Of a stretch of 64,000 nt of DNA, positions 32,867-44,847 are shown piece after piece (position 1 is the stretch's first letter; every line of letters begins with the position of its first letter). Below the pieces are notes generated by a model. It saw only the letters and a list, made by a program, of their open reading frames with translations, searched no databases and was not told the origin of the DNA. Origin of the DNA: Pseudarthrobacter sulfonivorans (lineage in GTDB: Bacteria; Actinomycetota; Actinomycetes; Actinomycetales; Micrococcaceae); NCBI RefSeq assembly GCF_001484605.1, contig NZ_CP013747.1, positions 620,001 through 684,000 of the forward strand, written 5' to 3'. The position numbers and the translations under genes are program-made.

Positions 32867-34402
32867 ATGGAGGGCATGGACTTCTGGCAGCGCTACCGCG
32901 CGATTGACGCGCGGGACACCCGGTTCGACGGGCAGTTCTACACCGCTGTCCGGACCACCGGCATCTACTGCCGCCCGTCCTGCCCCGCCAGGACCCCGAA
33001 AGCCGTGAACGTCACCTTCTACGAAACCTCTGCCGCAGCGCACGACGCCGGCTACCGGGCGTGCAAGCGCTGCCTTCCCGAAGCAGTCCCAGGCACGCCT
33101 GCGTGGAACATCCGGCAGGACCTGGCGGGCCGGGCGATGCGCCTGATCAACGACGGCGTGATCAACCGGGACGGGGTGGAGGGCCTCGCCGCCCGGCTGG
33201 GATACTCCTCCCGCCAGCTCAACCGGATCCTCAGCCACGAACTCGGCGCCGGCCCGCTCTCCCTGGCCCGGGCCAGCCGCGCCCAGACCGCCCGCACCCT
33301 GTTGGTGTCCACGGCGATGAAGCTGGCGGACATCGCATTCGCGTCCGGCTTCAGCAGCGTCCGCCAGTTCAACGACACCATGGTGGAGGTGTTCGCCATG
33401 ACGCCCACTGCCCTGCGCGCGACCGCCAGGCACCACCGCTCCCCTGCCGCCGCGACGTCGCTGACGTTGAGCCTGCCGTACCGCGAACCGTTCGATCCCG
33501 GCATCTTTTCCTTCCTCGCCGTCAGGGCGATCCCCGGGATCGAGGCGGGGACGCCGACGTCGTACGCCCGTTCTTTGCAGCTTCCGCATGGCGATGCCCG
33601 CTTCAGCGTGACTTACGACGACGGCGCTCCCGGACGGCCACTGACCCTCACCATCGGCGCGGTGGACCTCCGGGACCTGCCCGCACTGCTGAGCAGGGTA
33701 CGCCGGCTCTTCGACCTCGACGCCGATCCGGTAGCCATCGACAGTGCTCTGTCCCAGGAGCCCCGCCTGGCCGCCTCGGTTGCCAGTGCGCCGGGCATCA
33801 GGATGCCCGGCGCGTTGGATCCGCAGGAGCTGCTCATCCGGGCGATGATCGGGCAGCAAATCACCGTGGCTGCGGCCCGGACCGCACTGACGCAGCTGGC
33901 CGCTGCCGGCAGTCCCAGCGCGGTCCCCGGCGAGGGCCTTGACCGGCTGTTTCCCACCGCGGCCGAAATCGCCGAGACCGGCTACACGCTGCTGCGCGGT
34001 CCGCAACGCCGGATTGACGCCATCCGTTCCGCCGCGTCGGCCCTGGCTGGAGGCCAACTGGATTTTGGCTACGGGGACGATCTGCCCGGGCTCGGCGCCA
34101 AGCTGCTTCCCCTTCCCGGGGTGGGCCCGTGGACCGTGGGCTACGTGGCAATGCGTGTCCTCGGCGCGCCGGACGTGTTTCTGGCCAACGACGCCGCGGT
34201 GCGAAACGGCATCCGGGCGCTCGCCCCAGCCCTCACGAACCAATACGGCGGCGGCGTTGAGGCGCCTGGCGTGACGCCAAGCCCCGATTTCCGCGAGGTC
34301 AGCCCGTGGCGGTCCTACGCCACCATGCACCTGTGGCGCGCCGCCGCGGAGTCCAAATCCTCCAAACCTATACAAGCCGTTCCAGAGAAAGCGATGCTAT
34401 GA
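32867..34402 (+). CDS. Ada-AlkA fusion: methyl-sensing regulator and DNA glycosylase
   Basis: 511-aa three-domain protein. An N-terminal Ada zinc domain has Cys35, Cys39, Cys66 and Cys69, the same spacing as Ada of E. coli (38-42-69-72); one Cys accepts methyl from phosphotriesters. An AraC-type HTH follows (about 85-185, [32 protein letters not shown]). The rest is AlkA-like: the N-terminal AlkA domain, then a helix-hairpin-helix glycosylase ([18 protein letters not shown]). The O6-methylguanine transferase domain of classical Ada is absent and is supplied by the overlapping ogt. Start ATG 32867 or 32876 is unresolved. The stop overlaps ogt (ATGA). Confidence 0.92.
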   Translation: MEGMDFWQRYRAIDARDTRFDGQFYTAVRTTGIYCRPSCPARTPKAVNVTFYETSAAAHDAGYRACKRCLPEAVPGTPAWNIRQDLAGRAMRLINDGVINRDGVEGLAARLGYSSRQLNRILSHELGAGPLSLARASRAQTARTLLVSTAMKLADIAFASGFSSVRQFNDTMVEVFAMTPTALRATARHHRSPAAATSLTLSLPYREPFDPGIFSFLAVRAIPGIEAGTPTSYARSLQLPHGDARFSVTYDDGAPGRPLTLTIGAVDLRDLPALLSRVRRLFDLDADPVAIDSALSQEPRLAASVASAPGIRMPGALDPQELLIRAMIGQQITVAAARTALTQLAAAGSPSAVPGEGLDRLFPTAAEIAETGYTLLRGPQRRIDAIRSAASALAGGQLDFGYGDDLPGLGAKLLPLPGVGPWTVGYVAMRVLGAPDVFLANDAAVRNGIRALAPALTNQYGGGVEAPGVTPSPDFREVSPWRSYATMHLWRAAAESKSSKPIQAVPEKAML

Positions 34403-34920
34403 AAGCCCAGCTGTTAGTGATGTCCACCCCGGACGGACCGTTCACCATCCTTGCCCAGGACGGCGTGGTCCTCGCCTCGGGCTGGACCGCCGAGCCGGGT
34501 GAGCTGACCGGCCAGATCCACCCCGAGCTGCGGCCGGGCGACGTCGAAGCGGTCACGGACCTGGGCAGCATCTCCCGGGCCGTGGAGGCCTTCTATGCCG
34601 GCGATCCCGCGCCCGCCATGGCCGTCCCCGTGCGCCAGAAGTCTGGGCCGTTCCGGTCGCACGCCTGGGATGTGCTGAGGACCGTTCGTCCCGGGTCGCC
34701 GGTGACGTACACCGAGTATGCCGAGCTTTCCGGAAATCCGAAGGCGGTCCGGGCCGCGGCCAGCGCGTGTGCGTTCAACGCGGCTGCCTTGTTTGTGCCG
34801 TGCCACCGCGTCATCCGCACCGACGGTTCCCTGGGCGGTTTCCGCTGGGGCCTGGCCATCAAGGAGAGCCTGTTGGCCCGCGAGGCAACGGAAAGCCTGC
34901 TGGCCCGCGAAGCCGGATAG
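34399..34920 (+). CDS. ogt: Methylated-DNA-protein cysteine methyltransferase
   Basis: 173-aa suicide repair protein for O6-methylguanine/O4-methylthymine. The active site PCHRVI is in [19 protein letters not shown], and the HTH region is [19 protein letters not shown] with the Arg finger. The N-terminal RNase H-like domain ([19 protein letters not shown]) is short. ATG 34399 overlaps the Ada-AlkA stop by 4 bases, so expression is coupled to the methyl-sensing regulator. The C-terminus has a duplicated ESLLAREA segment, a tiny local repeat. Confidence 0.93.
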   Translation: MKAQLLVMSTPDGPFTILAQDGVVLASGWTAEPGELTGQIHPELRPGDVEAVTDLGSISRAVEAFYAGDPAPAMAVPVRQKSGPFRSHAWDVLRTVRPGSPVTYTEYAELSGNPKAVRAAASACAFNAAALFVPCHRVIRTDGSLGGFRWGLAIKESLLAREATESLLAREAG

Positions 34921-34922
34921 GG

Positions 34923-35690
34923 CTACCGTGCTGCGGGTGTCCCGGATGGCGTGGCTCCGGCAGCCGGTGTCCCGGCTGGCCAGGGCAGCAGTTCCGGGAG
35001 GTCCACGCCGTCCGCGGCGGCTGTTGCCCGCAGGCTGCCGAGCGATGGTTCACGGCCGGCCAGCCAGGCGGCAATGTCAGTGATCATCCCGCTGATGACG
35101 GTGGAACGGCCGAGGCCAAGGGTCACGGGCGGGAGCCCGAGTGGCTGCAGCACGAGTTTTTCCCCCGGCGGGACACGGGCCGCCAGGAAGTCGAAGAGGT
35201 GCTCGCAGAACTTCCGGCTCCACGTCTCGGGCCCGAGGCCCGCGTCCAGGTCCGCTGTGTGGATCACCAGTTCACGCCACAACGCGAGGCCGCCGTCGAA
35301 GACCACTCCGCCGCGGTAGGCAATGGAGGTCTGCCAGTCGGCGTCGCCTTCCAGCGAATCAAAAGCCGTCAGTGCCCGGTCCAGGCCGGCCTGCAGGTCA
35401 GCCCGGTGCGCATCCGCGTTGTGGCCGGCGGCCATTTCGATGGCCTTCGTTCGTCCGTCCTGGCCTCCGTCGTACAGCTCAACACTGGCGCCGCGGGCGG
35501 CAAATTCCAACTGGCGCGCCATGGCGTTGGAGATACCGGCGAGATGCGCCAGGACGTGCCCGCGGGTCCAGCCGGGCAGTCCCGACGGTGCCTTGACATC
35601 CTCATCGGTGAATTTCGCGGCGGTCGAGGCCACGGCGCCGGCGGCCTTATGCAGTTCGGCCAGTAGTTCTGAAGTAGTGATCTCAGTCAT
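34923..35690 (-). CDS. Maleylpyruvate isomerase family protein (MDMPI, probably mycothiol-dependent)
   Basis: 255-aa DinB-fold protein of the MDMPI group. N-terminal GLPGWTRGHVLAHLAGISNA and LWRELVIHTADLDAGLGP provide the metal-binding histidines typical of mycothiol-dependent maleylpyruvate isomerases. A C-terminal MDMPI-C-type domain follows, then a Pro/Ala-rich tail of about 20 residues. No aromatic-catabolism gene is nearby, so true maleylpyruvate isomerase activity is uncertain; a mycothiol transferase role is equally likely. It is convergent with ogt, 2 bases apart. Confidence 0.8.
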   Translation of the reverse strand: MTEITTSELLAELHKAAGAVASTAAKFTDEDVKAPSGLPGWTRGHVLAHLAGISNAMARQLEFAARGASVELYDGGQDGRTKAIEMAAGHNADAHRADLQAGLDRALTAFDSLEGDADWQTSIAYRGGVVFDGGLALWRELVIHTADLDAGLGPETWSRKFCEHLFDFLAARVPPGEKLVLQPLGLPPVTLGLGRSTVISGMITDIAAWLAGREPSLGSLRATAAADGVDLPELLPWPAGTPAAGATPSGTPAAR

Positions 35691-35731
35691 AGCGCCATGG
35701 TAGCCGACAGAGTTAACGACTCTTAACGCAG

Positions 35732-35834
35732 GACGCTCTCTCAGTTAATGCATGAATATCGCCAACGCTCTCTCACTTTCTTGAGGAAAGTGAGAGAGCG
35801 TTGGCCAAAATGCTGCATCAACTGAGAGAGCGTT
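35732..35834. repeat. Palindromic array of the 32-bp-period GACGCTCTC repeat; arg operon end
   Basis: A perfect 20-bp stem (35761-35780 with 35786-35805, loop TTGAG) is nested in a longer imperfect palindrome. Copies of ACGCTCTCTCA(C/G)TT begin at 35732 and 35764 on the plus strand. Their inverse copies end at 35802 and 35834. Each pair is exactly 32 bp apart. It lies just beyond the argH stop, so it may also terminate the arg transcript. Confidence 0.75.
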
Positions 35835-35840
35835 TGGGGG

Positions 35841-37286
<1,446 letters not shown>

Positions 37287-38492
37287 TTACTTTCCTGCGA
37301 CGCGGATATCGCGGCCTGAGGCAACCTTGGCGGACATGCCCCACAGTTCGATGAAGCCGCGCGCCATGGACTGGTCGAACGTGTCGCCGGTGTCGTAGGT
37401 TGCGAGGTCGAAGTCGTAGAGCGAGGTCTCGGAGCGGCGGCCGTTGACGATCGCCTGTCCACCGTGCAGCACCATGCGGATGTCGCCGGTGACGTGCTTC
37501 TGGGTGTCTTCGATGAACGCGTCCAGGGAGCGCTTGAGCGGTGAGAACCACTGGCCGTCGTAGACCAGTTCGGCCCAGCGCTGGCCAACCGTGGCCTTGA
37601 AGCGGGCCTGCTCGCGCTCGACGGTGATGTCCTCGAGGTGCTTGTGCGCGGTGATCAGCGCCATGGCACCGGGGGCTTCGTAGATTTCGCGGGACTTGAT
37701 GCCCACGAGGCGGTCCTCGACGACGTCGATCCGGCCCACGCCCTGCGCGCCGGCACGGCGGTTCAGTTCCTTGATGGCCTGCAGCGGGGTGACCCGGACG
37801 CCGTCGATCGCTACCGGCACGCCGGCTTCGAAGGAAATGGTGACCTCATCCGGGGCCGGCGGGAACTCCGGCGTGGCGGTGTAGTCGTAGATGTCCTTGG
37901 TGGGCGCGTTCCAGATGTCCTCGAGGTAACCGGTTTCGACGGCGCGTCCCCAGACGTTCTGGTCGATCGAGTACGGGTTCTTCTTGGTGGTCTCGATCGG
38001 CAGTCCCTTTTCCTCGGCGAAGGCGATGGCCTTGTCGCGGGTGAGGGCGAGGTCGCGGACCGGTGCGATGCACTTCAGGTCCGGGCCGAGGGTCTGGATG
38101 CCCACCTCGAAGCGGACCTGGTCGTTGCCCTTGCCGGTGCAGCCGTGCGCGACGGTTGTGGCGCCGAATTCGCGGGCGGCCTTGACCAGGTGCTTGACGA
38201 TGACCGGGCGGGAGATCGCCGAAACCAGCGGGTAGTGGCCCTGGTAGAGGGCGTTGGCCTTGAGCGTGGGCATGCAGTATTCGTTGGCGAACTCGTCGGA
38301 CGCGTCGGCCACGTAGGCTTCGACGGCGCCGCAGCCGAGTGCGCGCTGGCGGATGGTCTCCAGCGACTCGCCGCCCTGTCCGACGTCGACCGCTACGGCG
38401 ATGACCTCGGCACCGGTGGCTTCACCGATCCAGCCGATGGCTACGGAAGTATCGAGGCCACCGGAGTAGGCCAGAACAATGCGCTCAGTCAC
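37287..38492 (-). CDS. argG: Argininosuccinate synthase
   Basis: 401-aa ATP-dependent ligase that joins citrulline and aspartate. The N-terminal P-loop-like [14 protein letters not shown] is diagnostic. [14 protein letters not shown] and the [14 protein letters not shown] region are family blocks. Length is normal. It is leftward, with GAGC... upstream of ATG 38492 giving AGGAG at a good distance. It is 6 bases from argH and 106 bases after argR. It may have its own promoter in that gap, though no clear ArgR box was found there. Confidence 0.95.
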   Translation of the reverse strand: MTERIVLAYSGGLDTSVAIGWIGEATGAEVIAVAVDVGQGGESLETIRQRALGCGAVEAYVADASDEFANEYCMPTLKANALYQGHYPLVSAISRPVIVKHLVKAAREFGATTVAHGCTGKGNDQVRFEVGIQTLGPDLKCIAPVRDLALTRDKAIAFAEEKGLPIETTKKNPYSIDQNVWGRAVETGYLEDIWNAPTKDIYDYTATPEFPPAPDEVTISFEAGVPVAIDGVRVTPLQAIKELNRRAGAQGVGRIDVVEDRLVGIKSREIYEAPGAMALITAHKHLEDITVEREQARFKATVGQRWAELVYDGQWFSPLKRSLDAFIEDTQKHVTGDIRMVLHGGQAIVNGRRSETSLYDFDLATYDTGDTFDQSMARGFIELWGMSAKVASGRDIRVAGK

Positions 38493-38598
38493 GAAAATGC
38501 TCCTAATTGGGGTTGTAGATGTTGATCGGGGAATTCTTCAGGGAAAAACGTTCTGGGGAAAGCCTGTCACACCGGGAGGGTGTTCGGGCGGTATGGGC

Positions 38599-39135
38599 CT
38601 ACTGGCCGCCGCCGGCTTCCTCGGCGAGCTGCAGGAACCGGACCGCGAGGTCCTGCCCGCCCTGCGGATCCCGGGAAACCAGCAGCACGGTGTCGTCACC
38701 GGCAATGGTCCCCAGGATGGAGGGCATCACCGAGTGGTCAATGGCCAGGGCCAGGAAGTTGGCCGCACCGGGCGGGGTCCGGAGCACCGCGATGTTGGCC
38801 GAGGCTTCCGCCGTGACCAGGAGTTCACTGCACAGGCGGGCAAGCCGGGCATCCAGGATCTCCTGGCTGACCCCGCTCTTGGCCGCACGTTCGCCGCCCT
38901 CGCCGGGGACGGCGTAAACCAGCACGCCTTCCTTGCCGCGGACCCGGACGGCGCCGAGTTCCACGAGGTCCCGGGACAGCGTGGCCTGGGTGACCTGGAC
39001 GCCGTCGTCCGCCAGCAAAGCGGCCAGCTCCGCCTGGGAGCGCACCGATTCACCCGTCAGGATCGCGGTGATGCGCGCCTGGCGGGCCGTTTTGGTGGCC
39101 GGGCTGGAGCCCGGCGATGCTGGCGGGACGGACAC
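38599..39135 (-). CDS. argR: Arginine repressor
   Basis: 178-aa ArgR. The N-terminal winged helix has KTARQARITAILTGESVRSQ and the recognition region VTQATLSRDLVELGAVRV. The C-terminal oligomerisation/arginine-binding domain contains TPPGAANFLALAIDHS and the acidic GTIAGDDTVLL (Asp pair binding arginine). It starts with GTG overlapping the argF stop by one base. Expected to repress the cluster and to sense arginine as a hexamer. Confidence 0.93.
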   Translation of the reverse strand: MSVPPASPGSSPATKTARQARITAILTGESVRSQAELAALLADDGVQVTQATLSRDLVELGAVRVRGKEGVLVYAVPGEGGERAAKSGVSQEILDARLARLCSELLVTAEASANIAVLRTPPGAANFLALAIDHSVMPSILGTIAGDDTVLLVSRDPQGGQDLAVRFLQLAEEAGGGQ

Positions 39136-40169
39136 TAGTTGCCAACCTCCTGTGGCGCCAGCCCGTCCACGGGGGCCAGGCCTTCGACGACGGCGAGTCC
39201 GGACCGGTGCATCAGCCAGGCCATCAGTGCCTTCTGCGCGTGCAGCCGGTTCTCCGCTTCGTCCCAGACGATCGACTGCGGGCCGTCGATGACGCCCGCC
39301 GAAATCTCGTAGCCGCGGTAGGCGGGCAGGCAGTGAAGCACGACGGCGTCATCCGCCGCGTGTGCCATGGCCGCCTCATCCACCGAGTACTCCCGGAACA
39401 GCTGCAGCCGGGCCTCCTTTTCGGCTTCCTGGCCCATGGAGACCCAGGTGTCCGTGGCCACAACGTCGGCGCCCTTGAGGGCAACGGCGGCGTCGGTGGT
39501 GACCAGCACGGAACCGCCGGTCTGGGCAGCGCGCTCCTCCGCCGCGGCAACGATCTCCGCTGCCGGGAGGTAGCCTTCCGGGCCGGCGATGCGGACGTGC
39601 ATCCCGGCGGTGACGCCGGCCAGCAGGTAGGAGTTGGCCATGTTGTTGGCGGCGTCGCCCAGGTAGCTCATGGTGAGGCCCTTGAGCTCGCCCTTGTGTT
39701 CCTTCACAGCGAGCAGGTCCGCCAGGAGTTGGCACGGGTGGTAGTCGTCGCACAAGGCGTTAATAACCGGCACCCTTGAGTTCTCAGCCATGGCCACGAG
39801 GCCCGAGTGCGCGCCGGTGCGCCACACAATGGTGGAGACCATACGCTCCAGGACCTTGGCGGTATCCTCAACAGACTCCTTGTGGCCGATCTGCGCCTCC
39901 CCCGGGTTGATGATCAGCGCGTTGCCGCCCATGTCCGCGATGCCCGTGGCGAAGGAAACCCGCGTACGGGTGGAGGTCTTGTCGAAGATGACGGCCACCG
40001 TCTTGCGGCCGTTACCCTCCCCGGCAAAGGGCTGCACGCTGTACGGCGCTGCCTTCATGCGGACGGCCAGGTCCAGGACCTCGGCCTGCTCAGCGGGGCT
40101 GAGGTCCGTGTCCTTCAGGAAGTGGCGTGTGGTGCTGGCTGTGCCGGCGGAAGAAACTACAGGGGTCAC
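39135..40169 (-). CDS. argF: Ornithine carbamoyltransferase
   Basis: 344-aa transferase that makes citrulline from ornithine and carbamoyl phosphate. The carbamoyl-phosphate motif STRTR is in FDKTSTRTRVSF, and the ornithine-side motif HCLPA is in VVLHCLPAYRG. The GTG start overlaps the argD stop by 4 bases (GTGA). Anabolic role is indicated by its place in argCJBDFR rather than an arc operon. Confidence 0.94.
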   Translation of the reverse strand: MTPVVSSAGTASTTRHFLKDTDLSPAEQAEVLDLAVRMKAAPYSVQPFAGEGNGRKTVAVIFDKTSTRTRVSFATGIADMGGNALIINPGEAQIGHKESVEDTAKVLERMVSTIVWRTGAHSGLVAMAENSRVPVINALCDDYHPCQLLADLLAVKEHKGELKGLTMSYLGDAANNMANSYLLAGVTAGMHVRIAGPEGYLPAAEIVAAAEERAAQTGGSVLVTTDAAVALKGADVVATDTWVSMGQEAEKEARLQLFREYSVDEAAMAHAADDAVVLHCLPAYRGYEISAGVIDGPQSIVWDEAENRLHAQKALMAWLMHRSGLAVVEGLAPVDGLAPQEVGN

Positions 40170-41461
40170 TGCGCGTCCTTAGCTGTCTGGAGGATTGCCG
40201 GGAGGGCGGCGAGGAAGGTGCCGGCCTGGTCCTTGGTAAGAACCAGCGGCGGGGCAAGCCGGATGGTGCGCGGGCCGGGGCTGTTGACGATGAATCCGGC
40301 GTCCAGGCCTGCGGTCACCACGGCGGGGGCGACGTCGGCGTCCAGGTCGAAGCCGATGAGCAGGCCTTCGCCGCGGACTTCGGTGACGCCGTCGACGGCG
40401 GCGAGCCCGGTGCGGAGGTAGTCCCCCACAACTGCAACGTTTTCCAGGACCCGCTGGCTTTCGATCGCGTGCAGCGTGGCCAGCGCGGCCGCCGTCGCCA
40501 CCGGGTTGCCGCCGAAGGTGGTGCCGTGCTGGCCCGCGGACAGGAGCGACGACGTCCGCTCACCGAAGGTGAGGAGCGCACCGATGGGGAAGCCGCCGCC
40601 GAGGCCCTTGGCCAGGGTGACGGCGTCGGGAACGATGCCGGCGTCCTCCGTCGCGAGCCATTTGCCGGTCCGGCCGATTCCAGTCTGGACCTCGTCCAGG
40701 ATCAGCAGGGCGCCGGCCTTTGTGGTCGCCTCGCGGGCTGCCTTCAGGTAGCCAGGAGGCAGTGGCCGCACTCCAGCTTCGCCCTGGATGGGCTCCAGGA
40801 AAACGGCGGCCACGGTTTCGTCGATGGCTGCTTCCAGGGCTGCGACGTCGCCGAACGGGATGTGGACCACGCCGCCGGGCAACGGCTCAAACGGTGCGCG
40901 GTAGGCTTCCTTGGCGGTCAAGGCCAGGGCACCCATGGTGCGTCCATGGAAGGCGCCTTCGAGGGCGATGATCTTGGTGCGCTTGCCCGTGGTGCCGTCC
41001 GGGCTGGCTCCGTTACGCCGGGCCAGCTTGAAGGCGGCTTCGTTGGCTTCGGTGCCGGAGTTTGTGAAGAACACCTTGGAGCCCGCCGGGGCGTGCGTCA
41101 GTGCCAGCAGCTTTTCGGCCAGCGCGATCTGCGTGGGGCTGGTGAAGAAGTTGGAGACGTGCCCCAGTGTGGCCAGCTGGCTCGAAATCACGGACGTGAC
41201 AAACGGGTGGGCGTGGCCCAGTGCGTTGACGGCAATACCGCCGAGCAGGTCCAGGTATTCCTTGCCGTCGGCGTCCCACACGAGGCAGCCGGCACCACGG
41301 ACCAGGACGCGCTGCGGGGTGCCAAAGACTCCCATCAGGGACGTGGAGTAGCGCGTGAGCCACTCAGCCCCGCTGCTGTGGCCTTTACCGTCAACCAGGT
41401 CTCCTACCGGAGTCTTCTCGAGTGTGCTGGCCGCGTGGCTTCCAGTTTTTACCGCGTTCAT
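40166..41461 (-). CDS. argD: Acetylornithine aminotransferase
   Basis: 431-aa class III PLP aminotransferase. [16 protein letters not shown] holds the PLP-ring Asp, and the Schiff-base Lys is in [15 protein letters not shown]. The substrate-side [18 protein letters not shown] is present. It converts N-acetylglutamate semialdehyde to N-acetylornithine. ATG 41461 overlaps the argB stop (ATGA). The N-terminal about 30 residues before [15 protein letters not shown] are longer than usual, but no better start is evident. Confidence 0.94.
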   Translation of the reverse strand: MNAVKTGSHAASTLEKTPVGDLVDGKGHSSGAEWLTRYSTSLMGVFGTPQRVLVRGAGCLVWDADGKEYLDLLGGIAVNALGHAHPFVTSVISSQLATLGHVSNFFTSPTQIALAEKLLALTHAPAGSKVFFTNSGTEANEAAFKLARRNGASPDGTTGKRTKIIALEGAFHGRTMGALALTAKEAYRAPFEPLPGGVVHIPFGDVAALEAAIDETVAAVFLEPIQGEAGVRPLPPGYLKAAREATTKAGALLILDEVQTGIGRTGKWLATEDAGIVPDAVTLAKGLGGGFPIGALLTFGERTSSLLSAGQHGTTFGGNPVATAAALATLHAIESQRVLENVAVVGDYLRTGLAAVDGVTEVRGEGLLIGFDLDADVAPAVVTAGLDAGFIVNSPGPRTIRLAPPLVLTKDQAGTFLAALPAILQTAKDAQ

Positions 41462-42435
41462 GGGGTGGCTCCCTGTTCTTGGCTGTCTGCGTCTTCGTCG
41501 GGCACAACCTGCGTGCCGATGCCCGCCGTCGTGAATGTTTCCAGGAGCATCGAGTGCGGCAGGCGGCCGTCCACGATGTGCGCGCGTTCCACTCCGCCGT
41601 CAATGGCCTTGAGGCACGCTTCCATCTTGGGGATCATGCCCGATTCCAACGACGGCAGCAGCTGGCGCAGCTCCGAGGCCGTGAGGGACGAGATGAGGGA
41701 GGACCGGTCCGGCCAGTTGGCGTAGAGGCCTTCGACGTCGGTGAGGATCACCAGCTTGGAGGCCCCCAAGGCTTCGGCGAGGGCGGCCGCGGCGGTATCC
41801 GCGTTGACGTTCAGGACCTGGCCGGTGGTCTGGACCTCTCCGGCTGCCGTCTCGAGGCCGTCGGACTCGATTTCCGGTGCCACGGTGGAGATGACCGGGA
41901 TGCGGCCGGCGGCCAGGATGTCCAGGATGCCCTCCGGGTTCACGCCGACAACTTCGCCCACCAGGCCGAGGTCCACTTCCTCGCCGTCAATGACGGTGCC
42001 TGTCCGGACGGCACGGAGCAGGCCGCCGTCTTCACCGGACATGCCCACGGCATACGGGCCATGGGAGTTGATCAGGCCCACCAGTTCGCGGCCCACCTGG
42101 CCGGTGAGGACCATCCGGACCACGTCCATGGCTTCGGGGGTGGTGACGCGGAGGCCGCCTTTAAATTCGGACTCGATACCCAGCCGCGCCAGCATGGAGT
42201 TGATCTGCGGACCGCCGCCGTGGACCACTACGGGGTGGATGCCCACATGGTGCAGGAACACTACGTCTTCGGCGAAGGCACGGCGCAGTTCCTCGTTGAC
42301 CATGGCGTTGCCGCCGTATTTGATCACCATGGTGGTGCCGGCGAACCGCTGGATCCAGGGCAACGCCTCGATCAGCGTGCCGGCCTTGCTTTGGGCATCA
42401 CTCATTGACGTCGTTTCACGGGTCTGGGTGTTCAT
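41458..42435 (-). CDS. argB: Acetylglutamate kinase
   Basis: 325-aa amino acid kinase. The N-terminal phosphate-binding VIKYGGNAM, then [11 protein letters not shown] and the ATP-site ILTDVEGLY, are diagnostic. It phosphorylates N-acetylglutamate, usually the arginine-inhibited step. ATG 42435 is used, with GGAG about 12 bases upstream. A second ATG ten codons in ([11 protein letters not shown]) is possible and would give a more usual N-terminus. It lies 43 bases after argJ. Confidence 0.93.
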   Translation of the reverse strand: MNTQTRETTSMSDAQSKAGTLIEALPWIQRFAGTTMVIKYGGNAMVNEELRRAFAEDVVFLHHVGIHPVVVHGGGPQINSMLARLGIESEFKGGLRVTTPEAMDVVRMVLTGQVGRELVGLINSHGPYAVGMSGEDGGLLRAVRTGTVIDGEEVDLGLVGEVVGVNPEGILDILAAGRIPVISTVAPEIESDGLETAAGEVQTTGQVLNVNADTAAAALAEALGASKLVILTDVEGLYANWPDRSSLISSLTASELRQLLPSLESGMIPKMEACLKAIDGGVERAHIVDGRLPHSMLLETFTTAGIGTQVVPDEDADSQEQGATP

Positions 42436-42478
42436 GCGTGCAGTATCTCCAGGGTTGCTGGTTGATCAGCGCGAGGAT

Positions 42479-43645
42479 CTAGCTTGAGTAGGCGCTGTTC
42501 TCGTGGACGTAGTCGTGGGTGAGGTCGTTGGTCCAGATGGTGGCTTCGGCGTCACCGGACTGCAGGTCAATTTCCACCAGGACTTCGCGGGGTTCGAGGT
42601 CCACCAGGTTGCGGTCGTCGCCAATGCTGCCGTTGCGGCAGATCTGGATGCCATTGATGGCCACGTTCAGCTGGTCCGGTTCGAACACGGCGTCCGTGGT
42701 GCCCACGGCGGACAGCACGCGGCCCCAGTTCGGGTCCTTGCCGAAGATGGCTGCCTTGAACAGGTTGGACCGGGCCACGGAGCGGCTGACCGTTTCGGCG
42801 TCCCGCTCGCTAGCCGCGTTGAACGTGCGGATGGCGATATCGTGGCTGGCGCCTTCGGCGTCCCCGATCAGCTTGCGCGCCAGTTCGGCGCACACCTGGG
42901 TCAGCCCGGCACCAAAGGCTTCCGCGGACGGGACGGCACCGGACGCGCCGGAAGCCAGCAGCACTACGGTGTCATTGGTGGACATGCAGCCGTCCGAATC
43001 AGCCCGGTCGAAGGTGACGCGCGTGGCGTCGCGGAGGACGACGTCGAGCATTTCCGCTTCGACGTAGGCGTCAGTGGTGAGGACCACCAGCATGGTGGCC
43101 AGGCCGGGTGCCAGCATGCCGGCGCCCTTGGCGATGCCGCCGATGGTGAACTCCTGGCCGCCGGCGTCCGTGCCGATGAACAGTGCGGACTTGGGCACCG
43201 AGTCTGTGGTCATGATGGCGGTGGCCGCATCCGGACCGCCGTCCGTGCTGAGCGCTGCCGAGGCAGCCTCGACGCCCGGGAGGATCTTGTCCATGGGCAG
43301 CTGCTCGCCGATCAGGCCGGTGGAACAGACAAACACGTCCGTCGCCGAGATACCGAGGACCGCTGCCACTTTTTCGGCCGTGCTGTGGGTGTTCTGGAAC
43401 CCCTGGGGACCCGTGCAGGCGTTGGCGCCACCGGAGTTGAGGACCACTGCGTCCACGCGGCCGTCCGAGACCACCTGGCGGGACCAGTGGACGGGGGCCG
43501 CGGCCACCCGGTTGCTGGTGAAGACGGCGGCCGCCGCCTTGGACGGGCCGTCGTTGACCACCAGGGCGAAGTCCGGCTTGCCTGAGGTCTTCAGCCCGGC
43601 GGTGACGCCAGCGGCGCGGAATCCCAGGGGGGCGGTAACGGTCAC
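42479..43645 (-). CDS. argJ: Glutamate N-acetyltransferase/ornithine acetyltransferase
   Basis: 388-aa self-cleaving enzyme of the cyclic arginine pathway that transfers acetyl from acetylornithine to glutamate. The autoproteolysis region with the nucleophilic Thr is [20 protein letters not shown] (typical KG-MI-P--ATML pattern). The oxyanion region is SVPKSALF, and [12 protein letters not shown] follows. Presence of argJ with no argE is consistent with acetyl recycling. GTG 43645 overlaps the argC stop by 4 bases. Confidence 0.95.
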   Translation of the reverse strand: MTVTAPLGFRAAGVTAGLKTSGKPDFALVVNDGPSKAAAAVFTSNRVAAAPVHWSRQVVSDGRVDAVVLNSGGANACTGPQGFQNTHSTAEKVAAVLGISATDVFVCSTGLIGEQLPMDKILPGVEAASAALSTDGGPDAATAIMTTDSVPKSALFIGTDAGGQEFTIGGIAKGAGMLAPGLATMLVVLTTDAYVEAEMLDVVLRDATRVTFDRADSDGCMSTNDTVVLLASGASGAVPSAEAFGAGLTQVCAELARKLIGDAEGASHDIAIRTFNAASERDAETVSRSVARSNLFKAAIFGKDPNWGRVLSAVGTTDAVFEPDQLNVAINGIQICRNGSIGDDRNLVDLEPREVLVEIDLQSGDAEATIWTNDLTHDYVHENSAYSS

Positions 43646-44673
43646 GGTGCAACTCCCTGCAGGTTGAGGCCGGCGGTTTCCGGCAGGCCAAGCGCAATAT
43701 TCATGGACTGCACGGCGCCGCCGGCAGTCCCCTTGGTGAGGTTATCAATGACGCAGGTCACAATCACGCGGCCGGTGTGTTCATCCAGTGCCAACTGCAT
43801 GGCCGCGTGGTTGGAGCCCTGGACGGACTTGGTGGCGGGCCACTGCCCTTCCGGCAACAGGTGGACAAACGGCTCGTCGTCGTAGGCATCAGCCCACGCC
43901 TGGCGGAGGTCCGCCGCCGTGGTGCCGGGCTTGACCTTCGCGGTGGCGGTGGTGAGGATGCCGCGGCTCATCGGCGCGAGCGTCGGGGTGAAGGACACCG
44001 TGACACTCTCGCCGGCAGCATTGGAGAGGCCCTGTTCAACCTCGGGGGTGTGGCGGTGGCCGCCGCCCACGCCGTAGGGGCTCATGGAGCCCATCACCTC
44101 AGAACCGATGAGGTTCACCTTCGCGGCCTTGCCCGCACCCGAGGTGCCGGAGGCGGAAACGATCACGACGTCGTCGGGCTGGAGCAGCTTGGCGGCGAAC
44201 CCGGGCGCCAGGGCCAGGAGGGCCGACGTGGGGTAGCAGCCCGGGACGGCGATCCGCGTGGCGCCCTTGAGGGCCTCGCGCTGGCCGGGGAGCTCCGGCA
44301 GACCGTAGGGCCACGTTCCGGCGTGGGCCGAGCCGTAGAATTTTTCCCACGCGGTTGGATCTTCGAGGCGGTGGTCTGCGCCGGCGTCGATCACAACTGT
44401 GCCTTCGGGGAGCTGTGCCGCGATCTCGGCGGAAGCACCGTGCGGAAGTGCCAGGAACACCACATCGTGCCCGGAGAGATTCTCCACGGTGGTGTCTTCC
44501 AGGATGCGGCTGGCCAGTCCGTGCAGGTGCGGCTGCAGCTCGCCAAGGCGCGAGCCTGCGTTGCTGTGCGCGGTGATGGCACCGATGGTCACGTCCGGAT
44601 GTCCCGCCAGGAGCCGCAGGACTTCTCCCCCGGCGTAGCCGCTGGCTCCGGAGACGGCAACAGAAATAGTCAT
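43642..44673 (-). CDS. argC: N-acetyl-gamma-glutamyl-phosphate reductase
   Basis: 343-aa NADPH-dependent dehydrogenase. The Rossmann start is [17 protein letters not shown], the catalytic Cys is in [13 protein letters not shown], and the active-site His region is [17 protein letters not shown] 44673 (MTISVAVS) is chosen; an ATG four codons upstream is possible. No ribosome-binding site is evident, so the operon may start leaderless. Putative ArgR sites abut the start. First gene of argCJBDFR. Confidence 0.93.
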   Translation of the reverse strand: MTISVAVSGASGYAGGEVLRLLAGHPDVTIGAITAHSNAGSRLGELQPHLHGLASRILEDTTVENLSGHDVVFLALPHGASAEIAAQLPEGTVVIDAGADHRLEDPTAWEKFYGSAHAGTWPYGLPELPGQREALKGATRIAVPGCYPTSALLALAPGFAAKLLQPDDVVIVSASGTSGAGKAAKVNLIGSEVMGSMSPYGVGGGHRHTPEVEQGLSNAAGESVTVSFTPTLAPMSRGILTTATAKVKPGTTAADLRQAWADAYDDEPFVHLLPEGQWPATKSVQGSNHAAMQLALDEHTGRVIVTCVIDNLTKGTAGGAVQSMNIALGLPETAGLNLQGVAP

Positions 44674-44677
44674 GCCG

Positions 44678-44726
44678 TGAATCATACAGCAAAAGTATTC
44701 AGTGTGCCCGATATTTATGCATCGAT
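44678..44726 (-). promoter_or_regulatory. Putative ArgR operator region of argC
   Basis: 44678-44701 has outer half-sites TGAAT and ATTCA with an AT-rich centre. ATATTTATGCATCGAT follows at 44711-44726. ArgR boxes are AT-rich imperfect palindromes with TGAAT/ATTCA-type arms. Position directly before argC supports arginine repression. The spacing of the first pair is longer than a classical 18-bp box, so this is tentative. Confidence 0.45.
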
Positions 44727-44738
44727 GTTGGCATCGAT
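44721..44738. repeat. Palindrome ATCGATG-TTGG-CATCGAT in the argC/desaturase divergent gap
   Basis: Seven-base perfect arms around a 4-base centre, between divergent argC and the desaturase gene. It could be an operator for an unidentified regulator, possibly of the desaturase. No family match is claimed. Confidence 0.45.
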
Positions 44739-44847
44739 TCCCGGGGCCACTGGACAAGCAGGCGTAAGCTAGGGTGAGGGTGATCATGACCGTGCAGTCC
44801 GAATGTCGGCTGCACCGTTGCCCGAAACAGTTACGAGGCCCCGCTCC

